Below, piece by piece: positions 22,984 to 32,025 of a stretch of 64,000 bases of DNA. The translations under genes and the position numbers were made by a program. Every line of letters begins with the position of its first letter. Position 1 is the stretch's first letter. Under the pieces are notes generated by a model. It did no database searches. It saw only the letters and a list, made by a program, of their open reading frames with translations, and had not been told where the DNA came from. Origin of the DNA: Myxococcales bacterium (lineage in GTDB: Bacteria; Myxococcota_A; Bradymonadia; Bradymonadales; GCA-2716585); contig PBBL01000087.1 in NCBI GenBank assembly GCA_002716585.1, positions 32,275-96,274 of the forward strand, given 5' to 3'.

Positions 22984-24984
22984 ATGAACACGCAGACCAG
23001 GTTGCCCAGCTCCCGGTGGGGGCGTCACGCGTGTGGGACCATCACGGCGGAGTCGCTGGAGTGGCTCGTGACCAACGGCCTGGGGGGCTACGCCTCGGGC
23101 ACCGTCGCGGGGCTCAACAGCCGCCGCTACCACGGGTTGCTGGTCTCGGCCCAGTCGCCTCCGCTGGGCCGGATCATGATGGTGAGTCGGATGGACGAGG
23201 TCGCCGACTACGCGGGGCGCACCTGGCCGCTGTTCACCAACCGGTGGCGCGGCGACGTGGTCCAGCCCCACGGCTATGAGCTGCTGGAGTCCTTCGCGCT
23301 GGAGGGGACGACCCCGGTCTGGACCTACGCGGTGGCGGACGCGCTGCTGGAGAAGCGCGTCTTCATGAGCCCCGGGCGAGACACGACCCACGTCACCTGG
23401 AGGCTGGTGCGTGGCACGGCGCCGCTGACGCTGCGGATCAAGGTCATGGTCGGGTACCGCGATCACCACGCCACCAGCTCCTCGGCCGGATGGCGGATGC
23501 GGGTCGAGCCCTGCGAGCCCGGTGTGCGCGTGACCGCCTACGACGGCGCGACCCCGATCCTGCTCGCCAGCGCCGCGGCCGAGGCGAGCCCGCGCCACAC
23601 CTGGCACCACCAGCTCCTGCTCAGCAGCGAGCGCGAGCGGGGCTTCCCCTACCTCGACGACATCCTCCACGTGGCGACCTTCACGCTGGCGCTGGAGCCC
23701 GGCGAGGAGGGCTCCGTCGTCTGCTCGACGGAGGAGGCGCCGGAGCTGGACCCGGCGGTGGCCTACGAGGCGCGGCAGGCGCACGAGCGGCGCACGCTGG
23801 AGCGGTACGCCGCCGTCACCCCGGAGCCGCCCCCCGCGACGCTGAAGCAGCTCGCGCTCGCCGCCGATCAGTTCATCGTCCACCGCCCGGTGAGCGGCGA
23901 GCCCGACGGCACGACCATCCTCGCGGGCTACCCCTGGTTCGGCGACTGGGGGCGCGACACCATGATCAGCCTCCCGGGGTTGACCCTGGCCACCGGGCGG
24001 GCGGAGCTGGCGGCGTCGATCCTGAGGACCTCCGCGCAGTTCGTGGACCGGGGCATGCTACCCAACCGCTTCCCCGACGACGAAGGCGAGCAGGTCGAGT
24101 ACAACACGGTGGACGCGACGCTGTGGTACATCACGGCGATCGCCCGGACCTTCGAAGCGACGGGTGACGCGCAGCTCATCGAGGAGCTGTGGCCCGTGCT
24201 GGAGTCGATCATCGCGCACCACGCCGAGGGCACCCGCTACGGGATCGGCGTTGATCCGTCCGATGGCCTGCTGCGGGCCGGTGAGGAGGGGGTGCAGCTG
24301 ACGTGGATGGACGCTCGCGTGGAGGGTCGGGTGATCACGCCCCGCATGGGCAAGCCGGTGGAGGTCAACGCGCTGTGGCTGAGGGCGTTGGACATCATGG
24401 TGGAGCTGTCCGAGGTGCTCGGGCGCGACGCCGCGACCTGGCGACCGATGGCGGAGGCGGCGCGGCGCGGCTTCGCGCGCTTCTTCAACCCGGAGCTGGG
24501 CTACTGCTACGACGTGCTCGATGGGCCGGGTGGTCACGACGCGACGCTCCGCCCCAACCAGATCCTCGCGGTGTCGCTCCCCAACTCACCGCTCACGGCG
24601 GAGCAGCAGCGCAGCGTCGTCTCGGTCTGCGCCCGGCGCCTGCTGGCCTCGGCCGGGCTTCGGAGCCTCGACCCCGAGCACCCCGACTACGCGCCAGCCT
24701 ACCGCGGCAGCCCGGACGCGCGCGACGCCGTGTACCACCAGGGGACCGCCTGGGGCTGGCTCCTCGGACCCTTCGCCGAGGCGCACCTGAGGGTCTTCGG
24801 TGACCGCGCCCAGGCGCGGCGCCTACTCCAACCTGCGCTGGACCACCTGCGCACCTACGGGATCGGCAGCGTCGCTGAGATCTTCGACGGAGACGCCCCG
24901 CACACCCCGCGCGGCTGCATCGCCCAGGCGTGGAGCGTGGCCGAGGTGCTGCGCGCCTGGCGCCTGACCTGCGCCGCCGACTGA
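22984..24984 (+). CDS. Glycogen debranching enzyme (archaeal type, amylo-alpha-1,6-glucosidase)
   Basis: The 666-residue protein has the archaeal-type layout: an N-terminal beta-sandwich (EWLVTNGLGGYASGTVAG, GLNSRRYHGLL) up to about residue 260, and a C-terminal (alpha/alpha)6 barrel with GYPWFGDWGRDTMISLPGL near 313-331. KPVEVNALWLRAL (about 457) and HQGTAWGWLLGPF (about 585) are the other conserved blocks. The predicted reaction is hydrolysis of alpha-1,6 branches of glycogen in the cytoplasm. AGGAGGGG lies 8 nt upstream of the ATG. It is divergent from the PPC lipoprotein. A GH63-like glucosidase occurs 11 kb away, so polyglucan or glycoside use is a theme. Confidence 0.92.
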   Translation: MNTQTRLPSSRWGRHACGTITAESLEWLVTNGLGGYASGTVAGLNSRRYHGLLVSAQSPPLGRIMMVSRMDEVADYAGRTWPLFTNRWRGDVVQPHGYELLESFALEGTTPVWTYAVADALLEKRVFMSPGRDTTHVTWRLVRGTAPLTLRIKVMVGYRDHHATSSSAGWRMRVEPCEPGVRVTAYDGATPILLASAAAEASPRHTWHHQLLLSSERERGFPYLDDILHVATFTLALEPGEEGSVVCSTEEAPELDPAVAYEARQAHERRTLERYAAVTPEPPPATLKQLALAADQFIVHRPVSGEPDGTTILAGYPWFGDWGRDTMISLPGLTLATGRAELAASILRTSAQFVDRGMLPNRFPDDEGEQVEYNTVDATLWYITAIARTFEATGDAQLIEELWPVLESIIAHHAEGTRYGIGVDPSDGLLRAGEEGVQLTWMDARVEGRVITPRMGKPVEVNALWLRALDIMVELSEVLGRDAATWRPMAEAARRGFARFFNPELGYCYDVLDGPGGHDATLRPNQILAVSLPNSPLTAEQQRSVVSVCARRLLASAGLRSLDPEHPDYAPAYRGSPDARDAVYHQGTAWGWLLGPFAEAHLRVFGDRAQARRLLQPALDHLRTYGIGSVAEIFDGDAPHTPRGCIAQAWSVAEVLRAWRLTCAAD

Positions 24985-25062
24985 GCGGGTTGTCCCGATC
25001 GATGTCCTGGCCAGCTCCAGGCGGCGGACCTACCTTCTCCCCATCGGTTGCCTGGAGGGAAC

Positions 25063-25995
25063 ATGAAGCGACACACGGCGTCCTGGGTGAGGGTTGTTGA
25101 GCGCGCGGCGCGTCTGAGCCAGACCGGCGACATGAGCGGGTTGGGGTCCCTGCTCACCGGCGCGGTTCGGGTGGCGCTGGGGCTCGCGCTGCTGATCCTG
25201 CTGGGGTTCATCCTGAACGACTGCGCGTCCACGCCGCCCCAGCAGCGCGTGGCGAGCTTCAACATCGAGAACTTCCCCAAGCACGGACGCCAGGCACAAG
25301 GCGCCTTCGCCCACATCGAGCGCCTGCGCGCGGGCGCCGTAGGCGTTCAGGAGATCATCGCGCCTGAGCGCTTTCGGCGAGAGGCCCGCGCCCGGCTCGG
25401 CCCGTCCTGGGACTTCGTCTGGTCCTCCCCCATCAGCCTCCAGCGCGTCGGGGTGCTGTACGACACGGCGCTGTTTCGCCTCGTCGAGGCGCGCGAGCAC
25501 CGGCAGACCGTCACCGACCGTGGCGCGCGCCCCGCCCTGGAGGCGGTGCTGCGCCCGATCGGGGATGGGGAGGGCGCCCCGCTGCTTCGCGTGGTGGTGC
25601 TCCACCTCAAGGCGGGCGGCGATCACGCCGAGACCCGTCGTCGGCAATTGGAGGCCCTGAGGCCAGTCCTCAAGGAGCTGCTCGCCACGGGCGATCGGGT
25701 GGTGCTCCTCGGCGACTTCAACTCCACCGGAGAGCAGGACCGACGCCTGCTCGCTCGGTTGAGCGCTGACCTTGGGATGAGCTGGGGCTCCAGGGGGCTG
25801 GCCTGCACGTCGTACTGGGACCGCCGAGACGGGTGCCTGGGCTCCCCGTTGGACCACGTGCTGAGTTGGGAGCCGCCTCGGCGAGTCTACGTGGGCGGAG
25901 CCTGTGCGGAGGTCGGGTGTGAGCCGGGGCCGAGCTGCCCGATCTACTGCGAGGAGGTCTCGGACCACTGCCCGGTGGTGATCGACCTGCGATGA
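25063..25995 (+). CDS. Membrane-anchored endonuclease/exonuclease/phosphatase family protein
   Basis: The 310-residue product has a single N-terminal hydrophobic helix (about residues 24-47, LGLALLILLGF) followed by an EEP hydrolase. Its motifs are VASFNIENFPKHGRQ, VGVQEII (metal-binding Glu), LLGDFNST and the paired PLDHVL and SDHCPVVIDL near the end. The catalytic domain is therefore probably periplasmic. EEP enzymes act on nucleic acids, inositol phosphates or sphingomyelin, and the substrate cannot be set here. The ATG at 25063 follows GGAGGGA. The stop overlaps the next gene as ATGA, so the two are coupled. Confidence 0.85.
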   Translation: MKRHTASWVRVVERAARLSQTGDMSGLGSLLTGAVRVALGLALLILLGFILNDCASTPPQQRVASFNIENFPKHGRQAQGAFAHIERLRAGAVGVQEIIAPERFRREARARLGPSWDFVWSSPISLQRVGVLYDTALFRLVEAREHRQTVTDRGARPALEAVLRPIGDGEGAPLLRVVVLHLKAGGDHAETRRRQLEALRPVLKELLATGDRVVLLGDFNSTGEQDRRLLARLSADLGMSWGSRGLACTSYWDRRDGCLGSPLDHVLSWEPPRRVYVGGACAEVGCEPGPSCPIYCEEVSDHCPVVIDLR

Positions 25996-27485
25996 ACCAG
26001 GAGACCCAGGAGCCCAGGCAGAGCACCGCCATGGCGCTCTACCACCTGTCCGCGCACGACACGGTCCCCGAGTGGAACCCGCTGTACGGCTTTGAGAAGA
26101 TCGTCGTCTGGCTCATGGTCCTGCCTTTGATGCCGGTCATCTGGCTGTTCTGGCCGCTCCTCCTCCTCACGGGCCGACTTCGGCAGAGCAGAGACACCCT
26201 CAAGCGCCTGACCGTCCTCCGAGAGCTGCGTTGGCTCGTCTGGATGCGCCTGGTGGCGCGTGTCGCCGCGCGTTGCCCCAATGGGCAGGTGCTCCGCTCG
26301 TTCTCCAATGAGACCAACGACCGACTGAACAACCTGTTCCAGGGCCACACGCTCAACCTCAAGCTCAGCCCCTGGCCTGACGTCGCCCCCGACGAGACGT
26401 TGGAGGTCAACCTGGACTTCACGGAGCCTGACCCGAGCGCGCGGGGTCTGGAGCCCGAGGTGACCATCACCCTGCGTGCCCGAGGGGAGCGCCTGGCGGT
26501 CGGGCTGTCCCGGGCGCTCCAGCGGCGCTCGGAGTTCCCGGTCACGTACCTCGTTCAAGGGAAGCGTCACGTCGTCGCCGTGGGTGAACGTCGGTGGAGC
26601 CTCCCTGAGCGCCTGACGGACGTTCACGCCGACACCGACCCGCTCCTCGCGACGATCGGGGTGGAGCTGGCGGAGGTGGTGGACGACGCGCTCCAGTTCG
26701 CTGGGTTGAACCCCGAGGCGCAGTCGCCCGCCTCGCAAGCGCCGCTGACGATGACGCGCAGCGCCTCCTCGGAGGCGGCGCCGCCGCAGGGGCCGCGCTC
26801 CTTCACGTTGAGCCCCGCGACGCCGCTGCCCACGACGCTCCGCTCGTCGCGCTGGGTGCGCCTGTTTCGCCATGACCCGGTCAACGCGGCGTTTCTGGTG
26901 ATCGCAGCGTTGATGCTCACGCTTGGCGGCGTGGGGGCGCTGATGCTGGCGACGCAGACGCTGGGGGTCGCGCTGATCGCGCTGCTGGCTGTGGCGTACA
27001 TGGCCTTTGGGGTGGGGTTGCTGGGGAGCCGCCTCCTGGATTCGTTTGGCTCCTCCGCGCCGCGTCGCTGGAACCGAGACGCGCTGGAGCAGCAGCTTGA
27101 GCTGACCGAAGCGGGCACCCTACGCGCCGAAGACGCGACGCTCGACCTCGCCTCGCCCTTTCAAGTCTCCTTGAGCCAGGCACCCCACACCGCAGGGCGC
27201 CTCCACGTCCACCTCGCCCAACGCGATGAGGGCGGCGAGGTAGGGCGCCTGACCGTGGCGGTCCGCTGCGATGATGTCCCCCAGGACGTGCCCGCGTTGG
27301 ACACGCAGGCGCCCTGGATGGCGCCGCGCGAGTTCGCCGAGCGCTTCTGGCCCGCCATCCAGTATTACGCCGCGCTTCATGGGGGCGCGTCGCCCTGGAG
27401 CTTCGCGTTGCCAGGGGACGCCTCGACGTCGTCCCTGGCGGAGGCGCAGGTGCAAGCCGTCGCCACCGCCCACCACCGACGGTGA
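25992..27485 (+). CDS. Hypothetical membrane protein, 497 aa
   Basis: I do not recognise this protein. It has one hydrophobic region near residues 35-62 (VVWLMVLPLMPVIWLFW) and a pair of helices near 295-345. Two soluble parts lie between and after them. The central soluble part (about 80-235) is mixed alpha/beta and ends in a Ser/Pro-rich linker. The start codon overlaps the stop of the EEP gene (ATGA), which implies shared expression and possibly a common membrane location. It has no signature of a transporter or enzyme. Confidence 0.75.
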   Translation: MNQETQEPRQSTAMALYHLSAHDTVPEWNPLYGFEKIVVWLMVLPLMPVIWLFWPLLLLTGRLRQSRDTLKRLTVLRELRWLVWMRLVARVAARCPNGQVLRSFSNETNDRLNNLFQGHTLNLKLSPWPDVAPDETLEVNLDFTEPDPSARGLEPEVTITLRARGERLAVGLSRALQRRSEFPVTYLVQGKRHVVAVGERRWSLPERLTDVHADTDPLLATIGVELAEVVDDALQFAGLNPEAQSPASQAPLTMTRSASSEAAPPQGPRSFTLSPATPLPTTLRSSRWVRLFRHDPVNAAFLVIAALMLTLGGVGALMLATQTLGVALIALLAVAYMAFGVGLLGSRLLDSFGSSAPRRWNRDALEQQLELTEAGTLRAEDATLDLASPFQVSLSQAPHTAGRLHVHLAQRDEGGEVGRLTVAVRCDDVPQDVPALDTQAPWMAPREFAERFWPAIQYYAALHGGASPWSFALPGDASTSSLAEAQVQAVATAHHRR

Positions 27486-27646
27486 GCGCCATGATGTACC
27501 TCGCCTGGCCTTGAAACGCCGATACACGTTATGGTGGACCCGGTTCCTGACGATGAACACACGCGAGCTGGCCCCTGACGCGCTGCTTTTTCCTGCGCGC
27601 CCCTGAGTTCGCCGCCGCGTGCCACTCAACCTGGATCGGTGCGACC

Positions 27647-28279
27647 ATGACGGATGACAGACATGACGGGCTCAGCACCACGTTGAACAAAGTGCGCGAG
27701 GCCTACCGGTTGATTCACGCCTACCAGCGCCTGACCATCGACATCATGGGGTTGATCTACGAGGAGCTGGCGAAGCACGGCGCGAGCTTTCACCGGTGGG
27801 CTCCTGTCCTGGGCCACTACCCTCCCCGGAGTCGGTTCGATCAGCCCTTCTTCGCGCCGGGCAACGGGTGGGCCTGGGATCTTGTGCCGGGGTACGCCTG
27901 GAAGGCGTCCTTCGACCACGCGACCCCCACCCATGCGCACCGGATCATCGTCTACATCATCAGCGACACCGGGCTGGAGTACGGCACCACCGAGCCCGAC
28001 CCGGAGACCTTCGAGCCGCCCGAGCGGTGCGCGTCCACGGTGTGGGTTCGCGTCTGGCGCAGCGCCGCTCCGGGGCAGGACTGGGAGCCCGCGCGCCGCT
28101 ACGTCAACGCCAACCCCGGAGTGAACGACGGGGAGCGCCACACGCTCACCGTGAACGGGCAGACGATGGAGTTTCAGCACATCACCGTGCCGCTGGAGGG
28201 TCTGGACGACGGCGCCGCGGTGCACCAGCTGGTCATCCAGCCAATCTTGAGGTGGCTGGGCGGCGACGTGGCTTCGTGA
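27647..28279 (+). CDS. Hypothetical protein, 210 aa
   Basis: I do not recognise the family. The 210-residue protein is soluble and opens with a helical stretch (REAYRLIHAYQRLTIDIMGLIYEEL). A Trp- and Pro-rich segment with FFAPGNGWAWDLVPGYAW and a beta-rich part follow. No signal peptide is seen. The ATG at 27647 lacks a clear ribosome-binding site; the 160 bp before it hold no gene. It converges on the NTF2-like gene with 26 bp between the stops. Confidence 0.7.
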   Translation: MTDDRHDGLSTTLNKVREAYRLIHAYQRLTIDIMGLIYEELAKHGASFHRWAPVLGHYPPRSRFDQPFFAPGNGWAWDLVPGYAWKASFDHATPTHAHRIIVYIISDTGLEYGTTEPDPETFEPPERCASTVWVRVWRSAAPGQDWEPARRYVNANPGVNDGERHTLTVNGQTMEFQHITVPLEGLDDGAAVHQLVIQPILRWLGGDVAS

Positions 28280-28305
28280 CGCACAGAGGCCCCGCGTGAA
28301 GCCCC

Positions 28306-28749
28306 TCAGTGGGTGTTGGGAGGTGGACCGGGGCGGTCGTCACCCCTTCGGTAGGTCGCGGAGTGGTCGGCGTTGCAGACCTGCACGATCGCGAGGCCCT
28401 CGGATCCAGGACCCATGACGACCAGCATGACGCCGCGGCGAGGGGGCAGCTCATCGCCTGTCGGCGCGCGGTGCCCTGTCGTGACCCAGCGCATCTCCGC
28501 GGTGCAGACATCAGGGGTGACCGCGCGCAGCGTGACGGCGTCCGCGGTGAGCACGGCGTCGGCGAGGATCGTTGACCAGGGGCGGGCGTGGCCTTCGCCG
28601 ATCTGCTTTGGTCCGAGCATCGTGTTCCCGACGACGTCGATGAAGACCGCGTCGTCGCGAAACAGCGCTGCGAAGCTCTCGGGATTCTTTGCGTTCCATC
28701 GCGCGACGAGTTCATCGACGAGCTTCTGGGCGTCCTCAGCGTTGAACAT
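28306..28749 (-). CDS. SgcJ/EcaC-type NTF2-like (SnoaL/DUF4440) protein
   Basis: The 147-residue length and strand/helix order match NTF2-like cone-shaped proteins. VDELVARWNAKNPESFAALF forms the first helices, DDAVFIDVVGNTMLGPKQI closes the pocket, and a C-terminal sheet ends in VMGPGSEGLAIVQVCNADHS. Members act as small-molecule isomerases, hydrolases or binding proteins, and this one is not assignable. It lies downstream of mlaD on the same strand after a 200-bp gap with a terminator-like hairpin, so it is probably a separate unit. Confidence 0.8.
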   Translation of the reverse strand: MFNAEDAQKLVDELVARWNAKNPESFAALFRDDAVFIDVVGNTMLGPKQIGEGHARPWSTILADAVLTADAVTLRAVTPDVCTAEMRWVTTGHRAPTGDELPPRRGVMLVVMGPGSEGLAIVQVCNADHSATYRRGDDRPGPPPNTH

Positions 28750-28921
28750 CTTTTCGTCCTCCAGGCGTACTTACGGGCCTCTCTTTCTTTCAAGCTCAGG
28801 AGCCAGGGCCACTTCAAGACACCACCCTCTCAAGACTGGTTGTTCTCCAAAGCCCTCCCCTCCCTCTCCAGCACCATCGATGAACAACCGCGCCTCTCCT
28901 ACGGGATCAAGCGCGTCAGGG

Positions 28922-28941
28922 GCCTGGCACAATCGCCAGGC
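28922..28941 (-). terminator. Hairpin downstream of mlaD
   Basis: GCCTGGC and GCCAGGC form a perfect 7-bp stem with a six-base loop starting 7 nt after the mlaD stop. No T-run follows. The rest of the 200-bp gap to the NTF2-like gene shows nothing recognisable. Confidence 0.45.
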
Positions 28942-28948
28942 AGGAGGC

Positions 28949-29980
28949 TCACTCCTTCCAGATGATCTTCCAGGGGCGGCGCTTGAGCTCGCGGAGCATC
29001 TCCTTGAGGTCGTCGTAGATCTCCTGGTCGGTGACGAGCCCGCCGATGGTGCCGCGACCGGCGCGGATGGCGTCGGTGGTGACCTTGACGTCGTCGCTGA
29101 TCAGCTTGGCGTTGGCGGAGGTGGCGTAGAGGTTGTCGATGGCGCCCTCGATGGCCGGTTGCTTGCCGGTGGTGATGTCCTTGACGGTGACAGAGACGCT
29201 CTCGGCGTTGTCGAGGGTGCGGTTGAGCTTGCGGGTGATGGGGCCAAGCTCGTTGTTGAGGCGGTTGGTGAGGTTGCGCACGTTGACGAGCGAGGTGCGG
29301 ATCTCGCTGCCGTCGCCCACGCCGACCTTGACCGCGTCGGCGATCTCGACGGCGTCGCCGGAGACCTTCTCGACGTTGCCGATGATGGAGTCGATGTTGT
29401 CGCGGTTGTCGGTGAGGATGCCGTTGGCGTTCGCCATGAGCGCGTTGGTGTTGCGGATCAGGTCGCCGACGGGGATGTCCTTGTTGCTCATCAGGTCGGC
29501 CAGCTCGTTGGCGATGTCGTCCAGGCGCGCCATGAGCAGCTCCATCCGCGGCGGATCGACGCCGCGGAGCTGATCGCCCACGGCGACCGGCTCGGCGTTC
29601 ATGTCGAGCGTGAGGATCTCGATGTACTTCTCGCCGAGGACGCCCTGGGTGGTGATGTAGAAGGCGCTGTCTCGGCGCACCGCCTTGGCCATGGAGGGCT
29701 CGATCATGACGTGGGCGCGGACCATCAGGTTGCGGCCCAGATCCTCGTCCGGGGCGCCGCCCATGAACTCCAGGCGCTGCACCTTACCGGCCTTGATCCC
29801 GCTGATGGCCACGTCCGCCCCGGGCTTGAGCCCGCCGACGTTGTCGAAGTCGACGTAGATCATGGTCCCCTTGTCGAACGAGAAGTCGCCGAGGATGATG
29901 ACGAACGCCACCAGCAGCGCGGTGCTGAACAGCACCAGGGCGCCGACCTTGACCTCAATGGCCGTCTCTTTCTTCTGCAT
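28949..29980 (-). CDS. mlaD: MlaD-type MCE-domain lipid-binding protein
   Basis: The 343-residue protein has one N-terminal membrane helix (about 9-30, VGALVLFSTALLVAFVIIL) and a single MCE domain (about 35-120) with YVDFDNVGGLKPGADVAISG. A long helical C-terminal part (about 160-340) follows, rich in Asn and Asp heptads, longer than in E. coli MlaD (183). MCE proteins form hexamers that pass phospholipids between ABC transporter and outer membrane. It starts 6 bp after the adjacent ATPase gene. No permease gene is in this operon; the two MlaE permeases are at 40.7-42.3 kb, so the complex must draw on both loci. Confidence 0.9.
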   Translation of the reverse strand: MQKKETAIEVKVGALVLFSTALLVAFVIILGDFSFDKGTMIYVDFDNVGGLKPGADVAISGIKAGKVQRLEFMGGAPDEDLGRNLMVRAHVMIEPSMAKAVRRDSAFYITTQGVLGEKYIEILTLDMNAEPVAVGDQLRGVDPPRMELLMARLDDIANELADLMSNKDIPVGDLIRNTNALMANANGILTDNRDNIDSIIGNVEKVSGDAVEIADAVKVGVGDGSEIRTSLVNVRNLTNRLNNELGPITRKLNRTLDNAESVSVTVKDITTGKQPAIEGAIDNLYATSANAKLISDDVKVTTDAIRAGRGTIGGLVTDQEIYDDLKEMLRELKRRPWKIIWKE

Positions 29981-29986
29981 CGCTCG

Positions 29987-30730
29987 TCACACCTGCATGG
30001 GCCCCTCGGGGAGGCCCTGGATGAATTGCTGCACGATCGGGTTGTCGCTGTTGCGATACTCCTCCGGAGTCCCGTCGAGTAGGAAGTGCCCCTGGTAGAT
30101 CATCGCGATCCGATCGGCGATGCCGAAGATCGACCTCAGGTCATGGCTGATGACGATGCTCGTCACCCCGAACTTGTCGGACAGGCGGCGGATGAGCTTG
30201 TCCACCATGTTGGCGCTGATGGGGTCGATCCCGGTCGTCGGCTCGTCGAAGATGACGAACTCGGGGTCGAGCGTCAAGGCGCGGGCGATCGCGACCTTCT
30301 TGCGCATCCCGTCGCCGAAGTCGGCCGGGTAGCGGTGCGCGACCTTGTCCATGCCGACCAGCGCCAGCTTCTCCCGGGCCTGCTCGCGCGCCACCTTGAG
30401 CGACACCTTGCGGTGCTTGCGGATCGGCAGCGCCACGTTGTCGAGCAGCGACATGGAGTCGAACAGGGTCGAGTTCTGGAACACCATCGCGCAGCGCTTG
30501 CGGATGGGGTAGAACTCCTGCTCGGTGAGGTCGGTGATGTCCACCCCGTCGAGCAGCACGCGCCCCTTGTCCGGTTTGAGCAGCCCGATCAGGTGCTTGA
30601 CCATCACCGACTTGCCCGCGCCGGAGGAGCCGATGATGAAGAACACCTCGCCAGCCTTCACCGTCAGGCTGACCCCGCGCAGCACATGCTTGGGTCCAAA
30701 GCTCTTGTAGATGTCCTGGAACTCGATCAC
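29987..30730 (-). CDS. mlaF: MlaF-type ABC ATPase (copy 1) with degenerate signature motif
   Basis: The 247-residue ATPase has Walker A GSSGAGKS, Walker B FVIFDEPTTG with the catalytic Glu kept, the SHD switch His, and the MlaF-like C-terminus (YRNSDNPIVQQFIQGL). The signature that should read LSGGM is DFGDGM: the phosphate-contacting Ser and one Gly are lost. The second MlaF-like ATPase in this window (42300-43067) has the reverse set, an intact LSGGM but Asp in place of the Walker B Glu. The two would form one canonical and one degenerate site if they pair. It is coupled to mlaD with a 6-bp gap. A promoter candidate lies about 50 bp upstream. Confidence 0.9.
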   Translation of the reverse strand: MIEFQDIYKSFGPKHVLRGVSLTVKAGEVFFIIGSSGAGKSVMVKHLIGLLKPDKGRVLLDGVDITDLTEQEFYPIRKRCAMVFQNSTLFDSMSLLDNVALPIRKHRKVSLKVAREQAREKLALVGMDKVAHRYPADFGDGMRKKVAIARALTLDPEFVIFDEPTTGIDPISANMVDKLIRRLSDKFGVTSIVISHDLRSIFGIADRIAMIYQGHFLLDGTPEEYRNSDNPIVQQFIQGLPEGPMQV

Positions 30731-30776
30731 GGCTCGACACCCTGCTCACGTGCCCTGTTCACACGTCGACTCCCCT

Positions 30777-30805
30777 GTTATGAGGGGTGTCCGCCTGGAA
30801 ATCAA
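30777..30805 (-). promoter_or_regulatory. Promoter candidate for mlaF-mlaD
   Basis: On the minus strand TTGATT and CATAAC are 17 bp apart (four of six matches each), in the 110-bp gap between the TPR/barrel gene and mlaF. A small CCCCT/AGGGG stem overlaps the -10 box. The gap suggests that mlaF-mlaD can be expressed apart from the upstream genes. Confidence 0.35.
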
Positions 30806-30840
30806 CCGCTCCAGCCCCGCCCGGGCGCAAAGGTTTCGCG

Positions 30841-31968
30841 TTACAGGTTGGTGTGGACCACCACGGCGAAGTTGAACATCGTGGAGCCGTCGGTGAACGA
30901 GGGCAGCTCTCCGGCGAGGTCGGTCCGGGTCACGAACACCGGGATGTAGCGCAGCCCGGCCTCGGCGCCGATGGTCCAGTCCTCGGCCAGCTCGGTGCGG
31001 TACCCCGCGAGCCCGCCGACGAACAGCCGCCACCCCTGGACGCCCTCCTCGATGACCACGTCCTCGTCCTCGACGCACTGGGCCTCGGCGGCGGCGCAGG
31101 CCTCCTGGTAGGAGGTGCCCTCGGTGAGCCACATCAGGTCACCGCCGACCCCGACCCCGAGGAAGAAGCCCGCCTCGAAGAAGTAGCGGCCGTTGACCGC
31201 CAGCTCGGGGCGAACCCCGCTGTAGAGGGTGGTCTGGAAGGGCAGGGTGGGGGCGCGGTGCTCCCAGCTCATCCAGTCGTTGCTCACCGAGAGGCCGACC
31301 CCGAGGTTGTCGATGACGTAGGTCCCGACCTCGAACCGAACCCCGAGCCCTCCGTGCGCCCAGGTGTACTCCTCCTTGCGGGCGTCGGCGCCCTCGCCGA
31401 CGGTCACGGAGAAGGAGGGGCTGTTGTTCTGGGTGAGGTGCCCGCCGAGCATCAGGTAGATCCGCCCCGCGGTGTTCGAGCCCGAGGGGAAGAAGGTCCA
31501 ACCCGGGTCGGGCTTGTCCTCGTCCTCCTCCTGCTCGCGCTCCAGGCCGAGGGCGGCGAGCGCCTCGTCGCGCTTGAGGCGGACGGGCTCCTTGGCCATG
31601 TCGCCGACGGCGGGGTCGGCGAGGTAGCTGTCAAAGAGGCCGACCGCCTTGTCGTAGCTTTGGGTGGCCATGTGCCACTCGCCGAGCATGCGGAGCAGCT
31701 CGGGGTCTTCGAGGGTGAGGTAGGCCTCCTCGACGAGGGCGATCGCTTCGGGGTAGCGCTGGAGCCGAGCGAGCTTGCGGGCGCGGGTGACCTGGGCCTG
31801 GGCGGCCTCCTCGGCCGGGGTGCGCTGTGGGGGGAGGGGCTCATCGGGCGCAGGGGGGAGCGGCTCGCTTGGAGACGGCTCGGGCTGCGTGGGGTCGGGT
31901 TGGGCAGAGAGGGGCGTTGAGAGGAGGAGCGTGGTGATGATGAGGAGGAGCGCGAGAGGGGCGTGCAT
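30841..31968 (-). CDS. Exported TPR and barrel-like protein
   Basis: The 375-residue product has a signal peptide (cleavage near LSAQP), a Pro-rich linker (residues 25-50), TPR-like helices (about 60-135: AQVTRARKLARLQRYPEAIALVEEAY) and a C-terminal beta-rich part of about 210 residues. The last part has repeated Gly and aromatic strands (FEVGTYVIDNLGVGLSVS, YFFEAGFFLGVGVGGD) and resembles an outer-membrane barrel. It lies between the AIM24 trio and mlaF-mlaD on the same strand. A role in the same envelope process is possible but not shown. Confidence 0.75.
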   Translation of the reverse strand: MHAPLALLLIITTLLLSTPLSAQPDPTQPEPSPSEPLPPAPDEPLPPQRTPAEEAAQAQVTRARKLARLQRYPEAIALVEEAYLTLEDPELLRMLGEWHMATQSYDKAVGLFDSYLADPAVGDMAKEPVRLKRDEALAALGLEREQEEDEDKPDPGWTFFPSGSNTAGRIYLMLGGHLTQNNSPSFSVTVGEGADARKEEYTWAHGGLGVRFEVGTYVIDNLGVGLSVSNDWMSWEHRAPTLPFQTTLYSGVRPELAVNGRYFFEAGFFLGVGVGGDLMWLTEGTSYQEACAAAEAQCVEDEDVVIEEGVQGWRLFVGGLAGYRTELAEDWTIGAEAGLRYIPVFVTRTDLAGELPSFTDGSTMFNFAVVVHTNL

Positions 31969-32025
31969 GGAGGCACCGGCGAGAGGGGGCGTCGAGCGGA
32001 AGACGACGCCGCCCTCGCGACGCGG